Part shown: positions 26,888-35,430 of the stretch, piece by piece | Numbering within the stretch: the first letter of the stretch is position 1 | Layout of the letters: each line of letters opens with the position of its first letter | Assembly (NCBI GenBank): GCA_002419285.1 | Contig: DIFU01000142.1 | Location: 99,040 to 149,207 of the forward strand | Source of the DNA: Prolixibacteraceae bacterium UBA5740 | GTDB lineage: Bacteria; Bacteroidota; Bacteroidia; Bacteroidales; Prolixibacteraceae | Length of the DNA stretch: 50,168 nucleotides | Reading direction: 5' to 3' | Program-made: the position numbers and the translations under genes | Notes under the pieces: generated by a model | Seen by the model: only the letters and a program-made list of their open reading frames with translations | Told to the model about the DNA's origin: nothing | Databases searched by the model: none

Positions 26888-27952
26888 TTACTTGATTTTC
26901 TTTGGACCTGTACCCGAATGGTCATCAATCCACCTTCCATTCTCACAGTGTCGGACCAAATCTGCCTCGATGAAATCTGTGATCTGGTCTTTGTATTGCC
27001 TTGGGTAAATCAGCAAGACGTTGGGGCCGGCATCCATTGTGAAACAAACGGGAATACCACTAGTTGCCCTGAATTGTCTGACTTCCTCAATAACATTCAA
27101 TGAGGCTGGCTTCATCAACAGCCCTTCAGGGGCCGAGGTCATCAGGAGGCTGTGCAGCGAAAGAGCTTCATTTTCGGTTATTCGCGAGAAATTGTCAAAG
27201 TCGCCCGACTTCATGGCATGCAGAATTTGTTTCAGGTGTTTTTCAGCCTGAACATATCTGGCGGATGCCCAGGGGTGTTGATCCATCAGCTTGTGTCCCA
27301 AAGAACTGGATAGGGTCTTGGGTTGACCACTGATAATCATGACTGCGACCCCCATATCCCTGAAAAGGGGATCTAATTTAATGTCAAGAGGAGAGGCGTA
27401 TTCATTTGAACTACCATCTATGTGTTCTGATTTCCCCCAGGTAACCCATCCTCCGTATAACGAACGAGAGGCACTTCCTGAGCCTAATCGTGCCAGCATG
27501 GAAGCTGTCTGGAAAAAGTCCTCTCTGGTGTCTGCTTTTTTTTGTATTTCCTGTTGTAACTCTGTCAGACACAGAGCCAGTGAAGCCATAGATGATGCGG
27601 AAGAGGCAATGCCTGTTGAGTGTGGAAAGGTGTTGTCGCTCTCAATTTTAAGGTGGAAATCCTTAAGAAATGGCAATTGATGAAAAAGAGATGCCAGATA
27701 CTTCTCAATCCGCTTGCTAAACGCTGGCTGCGGAGAACCCCCGAATGAAAAATCTAGACTGATTTCAGCATTCGCTCTGGCATTGGAACTCCGGGGAACA
27801 GCGTTCACACGGGTGGAGGTTACTGCTTTGTCCAGCGTAATGCTAAGCGAAGTGTTGTTGGGTAACTGAAAACCATGCTTTCCCCAATACTTGATCAGTG
27901 CAATATTCGACGACGCCTGCCAGAAAGTGGTATATTCTTCGGGTCTGTTCAT
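26888..27952 (-). CDS. mvaD: Diphosphomevalonate decarboxylase
   Basis: The 354-residue protein has the family start SSNIALIKYWGKHG, then LPNNTSLSITLD, the ATP-binding HSTGIASSASSMASLAL, a conserved SGSASRSLYGGWVTWG and a C-terminal FTMDAGPNVLLIY. These are the standard blocks of mevalonate diphosphate decarboxylase, which makes isopentenyl diphosphate from mevalonate 5-diphosphate with ATP. It overlaps the preceding GHMP kinase gene by ATGA and is followed 2 bases later by mvk. The length is close to the usual 320-350 residues. Confidence 0.93.
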   Translation of the reverse strand: MNRPEEYTTFWQASSNIALIKYWGKHGFQLPNNTSLSITLDKAVTSTRVNAVPRSSNARANAEISLDFSFGGSPQPAFSKRIEKYLASLFHQLPFLKDFHLKIESDNTFPHSTGIASSASSMASLALCLTELQQEIQKKADTREDFFQTASMLARLGSGSASRSLYGGWVTWGKSEHIDGSSNEYASPLDIKLDPLFRDMGVAVMIISGQPKTLSSSLGHKLMDQHPWASARYVQAEKHLKQILHAMKSGDFDNFSRITENEALSLHSLLMTSAPEGLLMKPASLNVIEEVRQFRATSGIPVCFTMDAGPNVLLIYPRQYKDQITDFIEADLVRHCENGRWIDDHSGTGPKKIK

Positions 27953-28884
27953 ATTAATATCATATCGTTCATTTGAAAATAGGTTTCATAGCCCTTAGTA
28001 TTGAAATAACCGGGAACGTATCCCTCATTTTCCTTACTGGCTGCCAGAAAGAAATCACCTCCCCAGGCACCAAGAGATTTGATCGAGCCCCTGAAATCCG
28101 GAAACAAAGCCTGATGGAGGGTGTCGGTTTGAAGGATCTCAGCCATCTGGTGTTCATGGATATCCATTAAGGTCATGAATTCATCCAATGTTGGTGCCTG
28201 CGTCATCTGAAGGCTGATTGCCGAGATGGCATGAATGGCATTCCCAGGTACGGGCATTTTTTCAAAATTCCGGATCGATTGCAAAGTGTTCTGCTTTTTA
28301 TTCCGGTACACCAACCAAAGTTGACCAATATAGGATGGATTAAAGGTCACCGTTTTCCAAACCGGTACACTGTTGTTTAAACGGTAGAGAATTGGATGGT
28401 CAGAACTGGCCGCTGCAATATCGTATCCTGAGCCGGAAAATATTCTTTGGTTCAGTTCAAAAGGGTCACACCCTGCCCATCGTGCAATATTAACAAGGAA
28501 GGAACTTCCTGAGCCAATTCCCCAATCGTGCGGGAAATTGAGCGAAGTCTCAACTCTGAGTTCTTGTGGCATTCTGAGGAATGTTGGCTGAAGGTTTTTT
28601 GCTTCCAGCAGTATATTCCTGATTTGGTTCGCTAATGAAGGATTGTCGGTTTCCAGGATGTCAAGACCAGGAGAGGAAAAGTTAGCACGAACCCATTTGT
28701 GTCCGTTTGATATTGATTTCCAATGGATAGAGGGAGAGCCATTTTGATTTGAAACCTGCAAACTTTGTCCGAATCGTAAGGGTATCGCCAAAGCCCAGGC
28801 GCCCTTCAGGACTAGGTATTCCCCTGATAACAATAGTTTCCCGTTTGAATAGGTGGTAAACATTTCAGGAGGGGTCATGGTCAT
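27949..28884 (-). CDS. GYDIA-family GHMP kinase, probable phosphomevalonate kinase
   Basis: The 311-residue protein starts with TYSNGKLLLSGEYLVLKGAW (about residues 10-29), a GHMP motif 1, has DWGIGSGSSFLVNIARW as ATP motif, and the segment SGSGYDIAAASSDHPILYRL that names the GYDIA group. It is encoded between HMG-CoA reductase and diphosphomevalonate decarboxylase with ATGA overlaps at both ends. With mevalonate kinase and the decarboxylase assigned to neighbours, the missing step is phosphomevalonate kinase, and I infer that role. It is unlike the standard bacterial phosphomevalonate kinase in the variation of motif 2 (GSGSS in place of GLGSS). Confidence 0.8.
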   Translation of the reverse strand: MTMTPPEMFTTYSNGKLLLSGEYLVLKGAWALAIPLRFGQSLQVSNQNGSPSIHWKSISNGHKWVRANFSSPGLDILETDNPSLANQIRNILLEAKNLQPTFLRMPQELRVETSLNFPHDWGIGSGSSFLVNIARWAGCDPFELNQRIFSGSGYDIAAASSDHPILYRLNNSVPVWKTVTFNPSYIGQLWLVYRNKKQNTLQSIRNFEKMPVPGNAIHAISAISLQMTQAPTLDEFMTLMDIHEHQMAEILQTDTLHQALFPDFRGSIKSLGAWGGDFFLAASKENEGYVPGYFNTKGYETYFQMNDMILI

Positions 28885-30206
28885 CCGTTTTTCCTTATTT
28901 GTTGGAGGTATTTGTCCACGGCGGCAAAGGTCACCGGGTTATAATTGAAGTGGATGATTGCTGCTTCTGCTTCAGTCGGTGTGGCGCCAAGTTGGTTCAG
29001 TATATTGGGTAGGTGCATTTTCATATGGCCTTGCTGGATCCCTGATGTAATGAGGGCATGGACGGCACTGAAATTGTTTGCCATTCCTGCAGCTGCAGCA
29101 ATTTTCATCAATTCTACTGATCCAGGATACCCGAGAATTTCAAGGGCGAGCTTTGCCAGAGGATGATTTTGCGTCAGTCCGCCTACCGTTCCAAGTGCTA
29201 TCGGAAGTGTCAGGGTATATCTGAATGTATTACCCTTGATTTCAACATCGGTTAGAGCCCTGTAATGTCCCGATGCAGCAGCATAGGCATGGCCGCATGC
29301 TTCGGCAGCTCTCCAGTCATTCCCAGTGGCTAACACGACAGCATCAACACCATTGTAAATTCCCTTATTGTGTGTAACTGCCCTCGAAGTGTCAGCTATG
29401 GCAATTTGGTTGGCCAATTCAAATTTCCTTGCATAAACATAGGGAGAAGTGTTGATGCTGAGTTTTTCAAGAGATTGTATATCGCATTCCAGAGTACATC
29501 TGACCAGGCTGTCAGGGGTATAATTCGAAAGGATTGACATGATAATCTCGGCAGTACCGGGATCACTGGGTGTTGCCAGCTCATTTTTAAGAACCCCTGC
29601 CATCTCTTCAAGACAACTGTTGATGAAATTGGCTCCCATTGCATCAGCTGTTTCAAATGAAACATCTACTTGAAAGTAATTTGGTATTTCGCCAGTCTTG
29701 TTGATGAGCTTTATATGGGTTATGCCTCCTCCACGTTGCTCCATCTTATGGGTGTGGCGTTTTGTCGCTTCCCTCATCTTCTCTGATATGGAGGGGAATC
29801 GCTCCTGAAGCCATTTTGGACTTCCTGTCCAAAGGAAATGGATCTGACCCTTTCTTTCTGTTCCAAGAATCTCAACTCTGAATCCTTCCAGTTCTGACCA
29901 GAATTTTGCTGCTTTTGAAGCTGCTGCAATCACGGAACTTTCTTCTATTACCATTGGTACGAGATAGTGTTTCCCGTTGATAAGCATATTGGGCACCAAT
30001 CCCATTGGCAGATGGAAGTTTGTGATAAAGTTTTCAATAAGATTCTCAAATGTCTTGCGATGTCCTTCATCAGCGTGTAGCCAGGAATCCAGCCAGTTAT
30101 GAAGGTCACTGCGTTCAACAATATCATGGAGAAGGTCAATGCGCTGTTGTCGGGTTAGCTTTGAATAACCCGAAATTCTGGCTTTGGCTTCAGTTGGTTT
30201 ATTCAT
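28881..30206 (-). CDS. mvaA: Hydroxymethylglutaryl-CoA reductase, class II
   Basis: The 441-residue protein has the class II features: VIEESSVIAAASKAAKFW with the catalytic Glu at 88/89, DAMGANFINSCLEEM, the nucleotide-binding THNKGIYNGVDAVVLATGND, GTVGGLTQNHPLA and the flap His H394 in SGIQQGHMKMH. There are no membrane helices. It interconverts HMG-CoA and mevalonate with NAD(P)H. Class II enzymes were first described as degradative, but in this cluster it should supply mevalonate to the kinases. It overlaps both neighbours by ATGA. Coenzyme preference cannot be read with confidence. Confidence 0.95.
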   Translation of the reverse strand: MNKPTEAKARISGYSKLTRQQRIDLLHDIVERSDLHNWLDSWLHADEGHRKTFENLIENFITNFHLPMGLVPNMLINGKHYLVPMVIEESSVIAAASKAAKFWSELEGFRVEILGTERKGQIHFLWTGSPKWLQERFPSISEKMREATKRHTHKMEQRGGGITHIKLINKTGEIPNYFQVDVSFETADAMGANFINSCLEEMAGVLKNELATPSDPGTAEIIMSILSNYTPDSLVRCTLECDIQSLEKLSINTSPYVYARKFELANQIAIADTSRAVTHNKGIYNGVDAVVLATGNDWRAAEACGHAYAAASGHYRALTDVEIKGNTFRYTLTLPIALGTVGGLTQNHPLAKLALEILGYPGSVELMKIAAAAGMANNFSAVHALITSGIQQGHMKMHLPNILNQLGATPTEAEAAIIHFNYNPVTFAAVDKYLQQIRKNG

Positions 30207-31201
30207 TTCCTGACTTTTAGAAAAGCACGGGCCATTTTAAACCCTTCAATTTGTCCTGCAACAAATTTTTGGAGGGGTTCATAATCACCCTGACTATGTT
30301 TCAGAAATGCAGACGCCTGAGCATAAATTGCCGGCAGCAGAGATTGTGAAGTCAGATAAAAACCATCAAGATAGTTCTGTATCCCACCCGAAATGATGAG
30401 TTGCTGGCATGAAATGGAAGCTCCTGAGCTGACAAGATTATTGACCACGGTAAGCATATCTTCTGCCGTATGTCCTATTCGGACAAGTGGTTCATACTTT
30501 TCGCGTTCCAGGGCATCCCGCCGCAAAATTTCAACCCGAGAGAAGTTCGTTCCACCAAAGGCGCCAAAGTCAATGGCTGCCAACGGCAGTTTGAGTAATT
30601 GTCGCAGGCTTTCAGGTCCGAATCCTTGTCCTACCTCCTTAACGATAACCGGGTATTTGGCACGATCCAGAACTTTCTTTAATGTTGTTAAAGGGTCTTC
30701 AGTAAAAAGGTCACCTTCAGGCTGCATCCATTCCTGCATGGGATTGATATGAACAATTAAACCATCGGTATTAAGCTTGTCTATCAACTGATCGGCAAGG
30801 TGAAATTTATGGTCTCTCAAAAGGTACTCGACCTGTGCGATGCCCAGGTTGGCAAACAAGGGTAGGTCATCACCGAGAATGGGACGAAGGTTGAAATCTT
30901 CGAAGTGAACATTATCTTCCAGAAGTTTACGGCATGATCCAAGTCCCATGCCCATTCCGAACTCTTTGCACGCCCTGGCCAGGTTATGATTGATGGTTCG
31001 AGCCATTTGCGTGCCTCCTGTCATGCTAGATACCCACATGGGTACTCCCATTTTTTTCCCCAGAAAACTAACTTCAATACTCAGTGAGGATGGATGGGCC
31101 GATAGCGCGGGCTCATACCAGAACCTTTGATCTGCAGTAACCCCCGGGGTCTGCGACTGCAGGGCCAGGTTGATATGATCGAGTTTGCGGTCCTTATCCA
31201 T
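30203..31201 (-). CDS. fni: Type 2 isopentenyl-diphosphate delta-isomerase (FMN-dependent)
   Basis: The 332-residue TIM-barrel protein has RKLDHINLAL at the start, SMTGGTQMARTINHNLA, the FMN-site motif IVKEVGQGF, and SGASISCQQLIISGGIQN near the end. It isomerises IPP and DMAPP with FMN and NADPH. It is the first of five mevalonate genes that overlap by ATGA, and starts 18 bases after the acyl-CoA dehydrogenase gene, which suggests that all six are in one transcript. The length and motifs are standard. Confidence 0.94.
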   Translation of the reverse strand: MDKDRKLDHINLALQSQTPGVTADQRFWYEPALSAHPSSLSIEVSFLGKKMGVPMWVSSMTGGTQMARTINHNLARACKEFGMGMGLGSCRKLLEDNVHFEDFNLRPILGDDLPLFANLGIAQVEYLLRDHKFHLADQLIDKLNTDGLIVHINPMQEWMQPEGDLFTEDPLTTLKKVLDRAKYPVIVKEVGQGFGPESLRQLLKLPLAAIDFGAFGGTNFSRVEILRRDALEREKYEPLVRIGHTAEDMLTVVNNLVSSGASISCQQLIISGGIQNYLDGFYLTSQSLLPAIYAQASAFLKHSQGDYEPLQKFVAGQIEGFKMARAFLKVRK

Positions 31202-31219
31202 AAGATTGTGAAAAAAGGA

Positions 31220-32365
31220 TTATTTTAACAGGTGTCTGGAAATTACCATTTTCAGGATTTCAGAGGTGCCTTCTCCAATCTGAAGAAGCCTTTGGTCACG
31301 GTAAAACCGTTCGATGTGGTTTTCCCGAAGGAGACCGTATCCGCCGTGTATCTGGAGTGATTCATCCGAAACCTCCCGGGCTATCTCAGAACAGTAAAGC
31401 TTTGCCATGGCCGCTTCCTTTCCAAAAGGTAGCCCATTGTCTTTCAGTCGACATGCGTTGTAGAGCAGTGAGCGGGCAGCTTCAATTTTCACCGCCATTT
31501 CCGACAGTTTGAAACTGATTGCCTGGTTGTCGGAAATGGGCCGGCCAAATTGTATTCTCTTCTTCGAATATTTTACGGCCATTTCAAGAGCGCCCTGCGC
31601 CAATCCCAAGCCGATTGCGGCAATCGAAAGCCTTCCTCCATCCAGGGTAGAGAGCATGATTTTTAAACCTTCACCCTTTTTTCCCAATAGGTTTGATTCT
31701 GGGACACGGCAGTTTTTAAAGCGCATCTTCCCGTTGTCGATTGACCGCCAGACCAATTTACCCTTAATGGGTGTGACTTCATAGCCTGGTGTATTTCTTT
31801 CCACAAGGATCGCCGATAACTCTTTTTTACCATCCTTCTCTCCAGTGATGGCCTGAAGTGTAATTCCGGAGGCAATGTCGGAAGCACTATTGGTGATAAA
31901 CATCTTCGAACCGTTAATCACCCATTCTCTGTTGACCAGGTCAGCACGTGACTCAACCCCTTTGGCATCCGATCCGGCATTCTCTTCGGTCAGGCCGAAA
32001 GCCCAGACTTTATCGCCTGTACATAATCCCGGAAGAAACCGTTTCTTCTGGTCTTCGGTTCCAAAAGAGAAAATAGGAGTAATCCCCAAAGAGTTATGGG
32101 CGGCAATTGTGGCAGCTGGTGAGCTGTCAATCCTGGCTAACTCCTCAACAGCAATGATATAGGAGAGATAGTCAAGTCCCTGGCCACCATATTCCCGGGG
32201 AATGGTTATCCCAAACAAGCCTGCTTCTCCCATTTTTTTTGCAAGTGAAACGGAAAATTCCTCTTTTTCATCCTGTTCCAAAGCTATTGGCAAAACTTCG
32301 GTCTCGGCAAATTGCCTGACCTGCTTTCGATATTCGACGTATCTGGTGTTTAGTAATGCATCCAT
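31220..32365 (-). CDS. Acyl-CoA dehydrogenase (short/branched-chain type)
   Basis: The 381-residue flavoprotein has the family blocks FGLTEENAGSDAKGVES, WVINGSKMFITNS, GRLSIAAIGLGLAQGAL, QIHGGYGLLRENHIERFYRD and IGEGTSEI near the end. The catalytic Glu is at the usual position (E365, in EGT), whereas authentic isovaleryl-CoA dehydrogenases have it on an earlier helix and GAGT here. The position next to methylcrotonyl-CoA carboxylase genes still suggests isovaleryl-CoA or 2-methylbutyryl-CoA as substrate. I chose ATG at 32365 (MDALLNTRYVEYRKQ); a TTG at 32374 would add three residues. A promoter candidate lies directly upstream, and fni follows 18 bases after its stop. Confidence 0.9.
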   Translation of the reverse strand: MDALLNTRYVEYRKQVRQFAETEVLPIALEQDEKEEFSVSLAKKMGEAGLFGITIPREYGGQGLDYLSYIIAVEELARIDSSPAATIAAHNSLGITPIFSFGTEDQKKRFLPGLCTGDKVWAFGLTEENAGSDAKGVESRADLVNREWVINGSKMFITNSASDIASGITLQAITGEKDGKKELSAILVERNTPGYEVTPIKGKLVWRSIDNGKMRFKNCRVPESNLLGKKGEGLKIMLSTLDGGRLSIAAIGLGLAQGALEMAVKYSKKRIQFGRPISDNQAISFKLSEMAVKIEAARSLLYNACRLKDNGLPFGKEAAMAKLYCSEIAREVSDESLQIHGGYGLLRENHIERFYRDQRLLQIGEGTSEILKMVISRHLLK

Positions 32366-32390
32366 GTGAACCAAGGCAAAATTTGAATTA

Positions 32391-32419
32391 TAAAGTTATT
32401 GACAATATTAATAATACAA
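32391..32419 (-). promoter_or_regulatory. Candidate promoter of the acyl-CoA dehydrogenase-mevalonate operon
   Basis: On the minus strand TTG (32419-32417), 18 bases, and TAACTTTA (32398-32391) resemble the Bacteroidota -33/-7 pair TTG and TAnnTTTG. The transcript start would lie about 20 bases before the ATG at 32365. The rest of the gap 32366-32585 is AT-rich and holds a short palindrome, ACAAATGGATTTGT at 32551-32564, after the carboxylase stop, which could help end the upstream transcript. I see no convincing gene in it. Confidence 0.45.
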
Positions 32420-32585
32420 TAGTTATTCTTTTTAAAAAGGCGCCGAAAGGCAGCACATTCAGTTATATAAATATATCGGGGTGTGAATATCTTAAAACTC
32501 TTTCCGACAAAAATAGCACTCCAGTGTATATACCCATGACAATTTATGAAACAAATGGATTTGTATATTTTGTTTTAACTTGTTG

Positions 32586-34604
32586 CTAATGATCATCAAG
32601 CGTAATCAGGGTCATTTGGTCATTTACCTGTGTGCCAATGGATACATCAATCGATTTGATTCGCCCTGATGAGTGGGCGACAATATGATTCTCTGATTTC
32701 ATGGCTTCAATGACCAACAGAAGATCACCTTTAGTAATCACCTGATCTTGCTGGACCCTGATATCGATTACCTTTCCGTGCAAAGGCGAGCGGACATGAA
32801 ATCCATGAACTTCCAAAGCGGCCATCGTGTCGTTTGCTTTGGGGTAGCACTCAAGCAAGTCTGCGCTTTGTAATATAAAACTGTTTCCTTTTAGAAATAA
32901 ACGGGTGTGAGAATCCTGGTCCTTTTTCCAGTGAATTGTTTCTGTTTTTTCGCCTATTGTGAGCTGTACAATGTTTTCCTTAGGTGATGCCGCAAAAGCT
33001 GTCGTTTCCTTGCCAAACAGTTGGAATAAGAAACTTGTTTTGCTGTCAAGACTGTCAGCATTATAATGAATAATCCTGAAAGGAACCTTTATTATACTTC
33101 CATCAAGTGAAACTTCCACTGTTCGTTGTAGGTTTGAAAAACCCTGACTCATCCATGGATTCCTGCTTTTGGAATCGACAGGCATGAATTTGATATAGAG
33201 ATAAGATGCAATTAGGAATTCGCCCTGAATATTGTTTCGAAAACTATCTGCCTGGGTTAACAACACATCGATTGTTTCTTCGCAAAAACGGGTGGATACA
33301 TCACCAGCTTCAACCGAAGAATGGGTGAGGAGTGAGTGCAAGTAACGCTGATTGGTTTCGGGTCCTGCGATTACTGTTTCTTCAAGGGCTTTAACCATAT
33401 GATTCATGGCTTCGCGGCGGTCTGTTCCTCGGGAAATAATTTTACATAGAAGAGGGTCGAACTGACTAACTATTTCTGTTTCATTTGAAATTAAGTCAGT
33501 CTCTGTCCTGATATTCTCTCCTTGAGGTAAATTGAAATAAGACACCGGAATGGTGGATGGCACAAACCCTTTCCAAGGGTCCTCCGAATAAAGCCTGACC
33601 TCCACCGAATGACCTTTCACTTTGATTTCATCCTGGTGAAAAGATATTGGCATTCCTGAAGCAATCCTTATTTGTTCCCTGACAATGTCAATGCCCGTAA
33701 TTTCTTCGGTAACGGGATGTTCTACCTGAATTCTGGGGTTCATTTCCATGAAATAGTATCTTCCCTGGTCATCGAGCAGAAATTCAACGGTTCCTGCTCC
33801 CGTGTATCTGACTGCCTTGCCTATTTTGAGTGCACTTTCCAGGATGGTTTCCTTCACATTCTCAGGAAGACCTGAAGCAGGAGCTTCTTCTATGATTTTT
33901 TGATAGTTGCGCTGTAAGGTGCAATCTCTTTCGTACAAATGCAACAGGTTGCCATGACTATCGCCAAGGATCTGCACTTCAATGTGGCGGGCTTTTGCAA
34001 TATAAGGTTCGGTGTATATATCGCCGTTGCCAAAATAATTTTGCGCCATCCGGGACGTTTGAATAGCTTTTTCTATCATCTCCGATGGAGAATGTGCGAC
34101 CTGCATCCCTTTTCCTCCACCTCCATAGGCCGATTTAATAAGGACGGGGTAGGGTAGTGTTGCAGCTGTTTTTTCCAGTTTGTCAAGCAAAACTGGTTGG
34201 TCTTTCAAAACGGGTATCCCCAGTTTTTGGGCAAAAAATTTGGCTTCCAGCTTGTTCCCCATCAGATTTAAAGTATCGACAGAAGAGCCAATCCAGATAA
34301 TTCCGTTCTGTCGGCATGCCTCTGCCATTTCCGGATTTTCTGACAGGAATCCATAGCCCGGGTGGATGGCATCAGACGAAGTTGTTTTAGCTGCATCAAT
34401 GATCCTGGCAATGTTTAGGTAGGTGTCGTTCAAGGCGCCTTTGCCTATGAATACCGATTCGTCGGTCCCGGTTACATGGGCTGCATTCTCCTCCCCGGCA
34501 GTATACAGTGCTACAGTAAGGATGCCCATGGATTTTGCTGCCCTTTGAATCCGCAGGGCTATCTCTCCACGGTTGGCTATTAATATTTTCCTGATTGTTT
34601 GCAT
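32586..34604 (-). CDS. liuD: 3-methylcrotonyl-CoA carboxylase alpha (biotin carboxylase/BCCP) subunit
   Basis: The 672-residue protein has a biotin carboxylase part (about 1-445) with IRKILIANRGEIALRI, the ATP-grasp segment KSAYGGGGKGMQVAHS, ERDCTLQRNYQKIIEEAP and MEMNPRIQVEHPVTE, and a C-terminal biotinyl domain with EAMKSE, the biotin lysine being K636. The usual residue after this Lys is Met; here it is Ser. It carboxylates its own biotin, which then reacts with 3-methylcrotonyl-CoA bound to the beta subunit. Assignment to methylcrotonyl rather than propionyl or acetyl rests on the neighbours, a methylglutaconyl-CoA hydratase and an MCC-type carboxyltransferase. It starts 3 bases after the hydratase. 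Confidence 0.9.
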   Translation of the reverse strand: MQTIRKILIANRGEIALRIQRAAKSMGILTVALYTAGEENAAHVTGTDESVFIGKGALNDTYLNIARIIDAAKTTSSDAIHPGYGFLSENPEMAEACRQNGIIWIGSSVDTLNLMGNKLEAKFFAQKLGIPVLKDQPVLLDKLEKTAATLPYPVLIKSAYGGGGKGMQVAHSPSEMIEKAIQTSRMAQNYFGNGDIYTEPYIAKARHIEVQILGDSHGNLLHLYERDCTLQRNYQKIIEEAPASGLPENVKETILESALKIGKAVRYTGAGTVEFLLDDQGRYYFMEMNPRIQVEHPVTEEITGIDIVREQIRIASGMPISFHQDEIKVKGHSVEVRLYSEDPWKGFVPSTIPVSYFNLPQGENIRTETDLISNETEIVSQFDPLLCKIISRGTDRREAMNHMVKALEETVIAGPETNQRYLHSLLTHSSVEAGDVSTRFCEETIDVLLTQADSFRNNIQGEFLIASYLYIKFMPVDSKSRNPWMSQGFSNLQRTVEVSLDGSIIKVPFRIIHYNADSLDSKTSFLFQLFGKETTAFAASPKENIVQLTIGEKTETIHWKKDQDSHTRLFLKGNSFILQSADLLECYPKANDTMAALEVHGFHVRSPLHGKVIDIRVQQDQVITKGDLLLVIEAMKSENHIVAHSSGRIKSIDVSIGTQVNDQMTLITLDDH

Positions 34605-34607
34605 GTT

Positions 34608-35387
34608 CTATCTCTTCTTTTCAATAAATGCCTTCATTCGACTTTGTGCCTCTTCCGAAACCCGCGTTCGGGCAAGAATGGCAGCCAGACCATTGATTGA
34701 TTTAGGTTTGAAATGCTCAATGGCAAGCTGGTTGATCAGCTTTTTTGATTCAATAACTGATAATGGGCCTCCCTTAAGGATGGCACTGACCTGTTTTTGT
34801 GTAAATGCTTCCATTGTTTCGAATGTATCGAAGATTCCATCTGCCAATCCCAATTTTTCAGCTATACCACCATCAAACCTGTTTGCCGTGAAGATCAGTT
34901 CCTTCACTTTTGAAGGCCTGATCCGCATCAGTAGATAAGGAGCAATAGTGGCAGCCACCAGGCCGATCCGTGTTTCACTCAACGAAAAAACACTTTCGGA
35001 AGTGCAGTATGCCAGATCGCACGCTGCAAACAATCCGTTGCCTCCACCGAAGATATTGCCATGAGCGAGTGCAATAACCACCGGCCGGCTGTTCCGGATC
35101 GCCTCGAACATTTCTGACAGCATTCGGGTTTCTTGCAGGTTCTCTTCTTCACTTAAATGAATGGAGGATTGCATCCAATTTAAGTCGGCACCTGAACAAA
35201 ATGACTTTCCGACACCCTGAACTGTAACAACAAGGATTTCCTCATTATCACTGACCATCCTGAAGAAGAATTTAAGTTCCTCAACCATCTTCCTGTTGAG
35301 TGCATTGTGTTGCTCAGGTCTGTTCAGATAGAGTCTGGCAACTTTTTCTGAAATGGTATATTGGATGGTTTTAAATTGTGGGTTCAT
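34608..35387 (-). CDS. liuC: Enoyl-CoA hydratase family, probable methylglutaconyl-CoA hydratase
   Basis: The 259-residue crotonase-fold protein has CSGADLNWMQSS and GNIFGGGNGLFAACDLAYC as the oxyanion loops, and SLSETRIGLVAATIAPYLL with the catalytic Glu. The ADLNWM and LGLV-A-TIAPY-type blocks are those of LiuC/AUH, which hydrate 3-methylglutaconyl-CoA to HMG-CoA in leucine breakdown. It lies between the two carboxylase subunits, 43 bases after the beta subunit gene and 3 bases before the alpha gene, as in many leucine operons. A general enoyl-CoA hydratase is less likely. Confidence 0.86.
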   Translation of the reverse strand: MNPQFKTIQYTISEKVARLYLNRPEQHNALNRKMVEELKFFFRMVSDNEEILVVTVQGVGKSFCSGADLNWMQSSIHLSEEENLQETRMLSEMFEAIRNSRPVVIALAHGNIFGGGNGLFAACDLAYCTSESVFSLSETRIGLVAATIAPYLLMRIRPSKVKELIFTANRFDGGIAEKLGLADGIFDTFETMEAFTQKQVSAILKGGPLSVIESKKLINQLAIEHFKPKSINGLAAILARTRVSEEAQSRMKAFIEKKR

Positions 35388-35430
35388 ATGGTGGCTTTCT
35401 AAATTTACATCAATATCTGATTGACTTAGG

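Noticed and set aside
32356..32589. 77-codon plus-strand frame across the gap between the acyl-CoA dehydrogenase and carboxylase genes
   Set aside because: It overlaps both neighbours, has no recognisable domain or start signal, and the gap reads better as promoter for the minus-strand gene.
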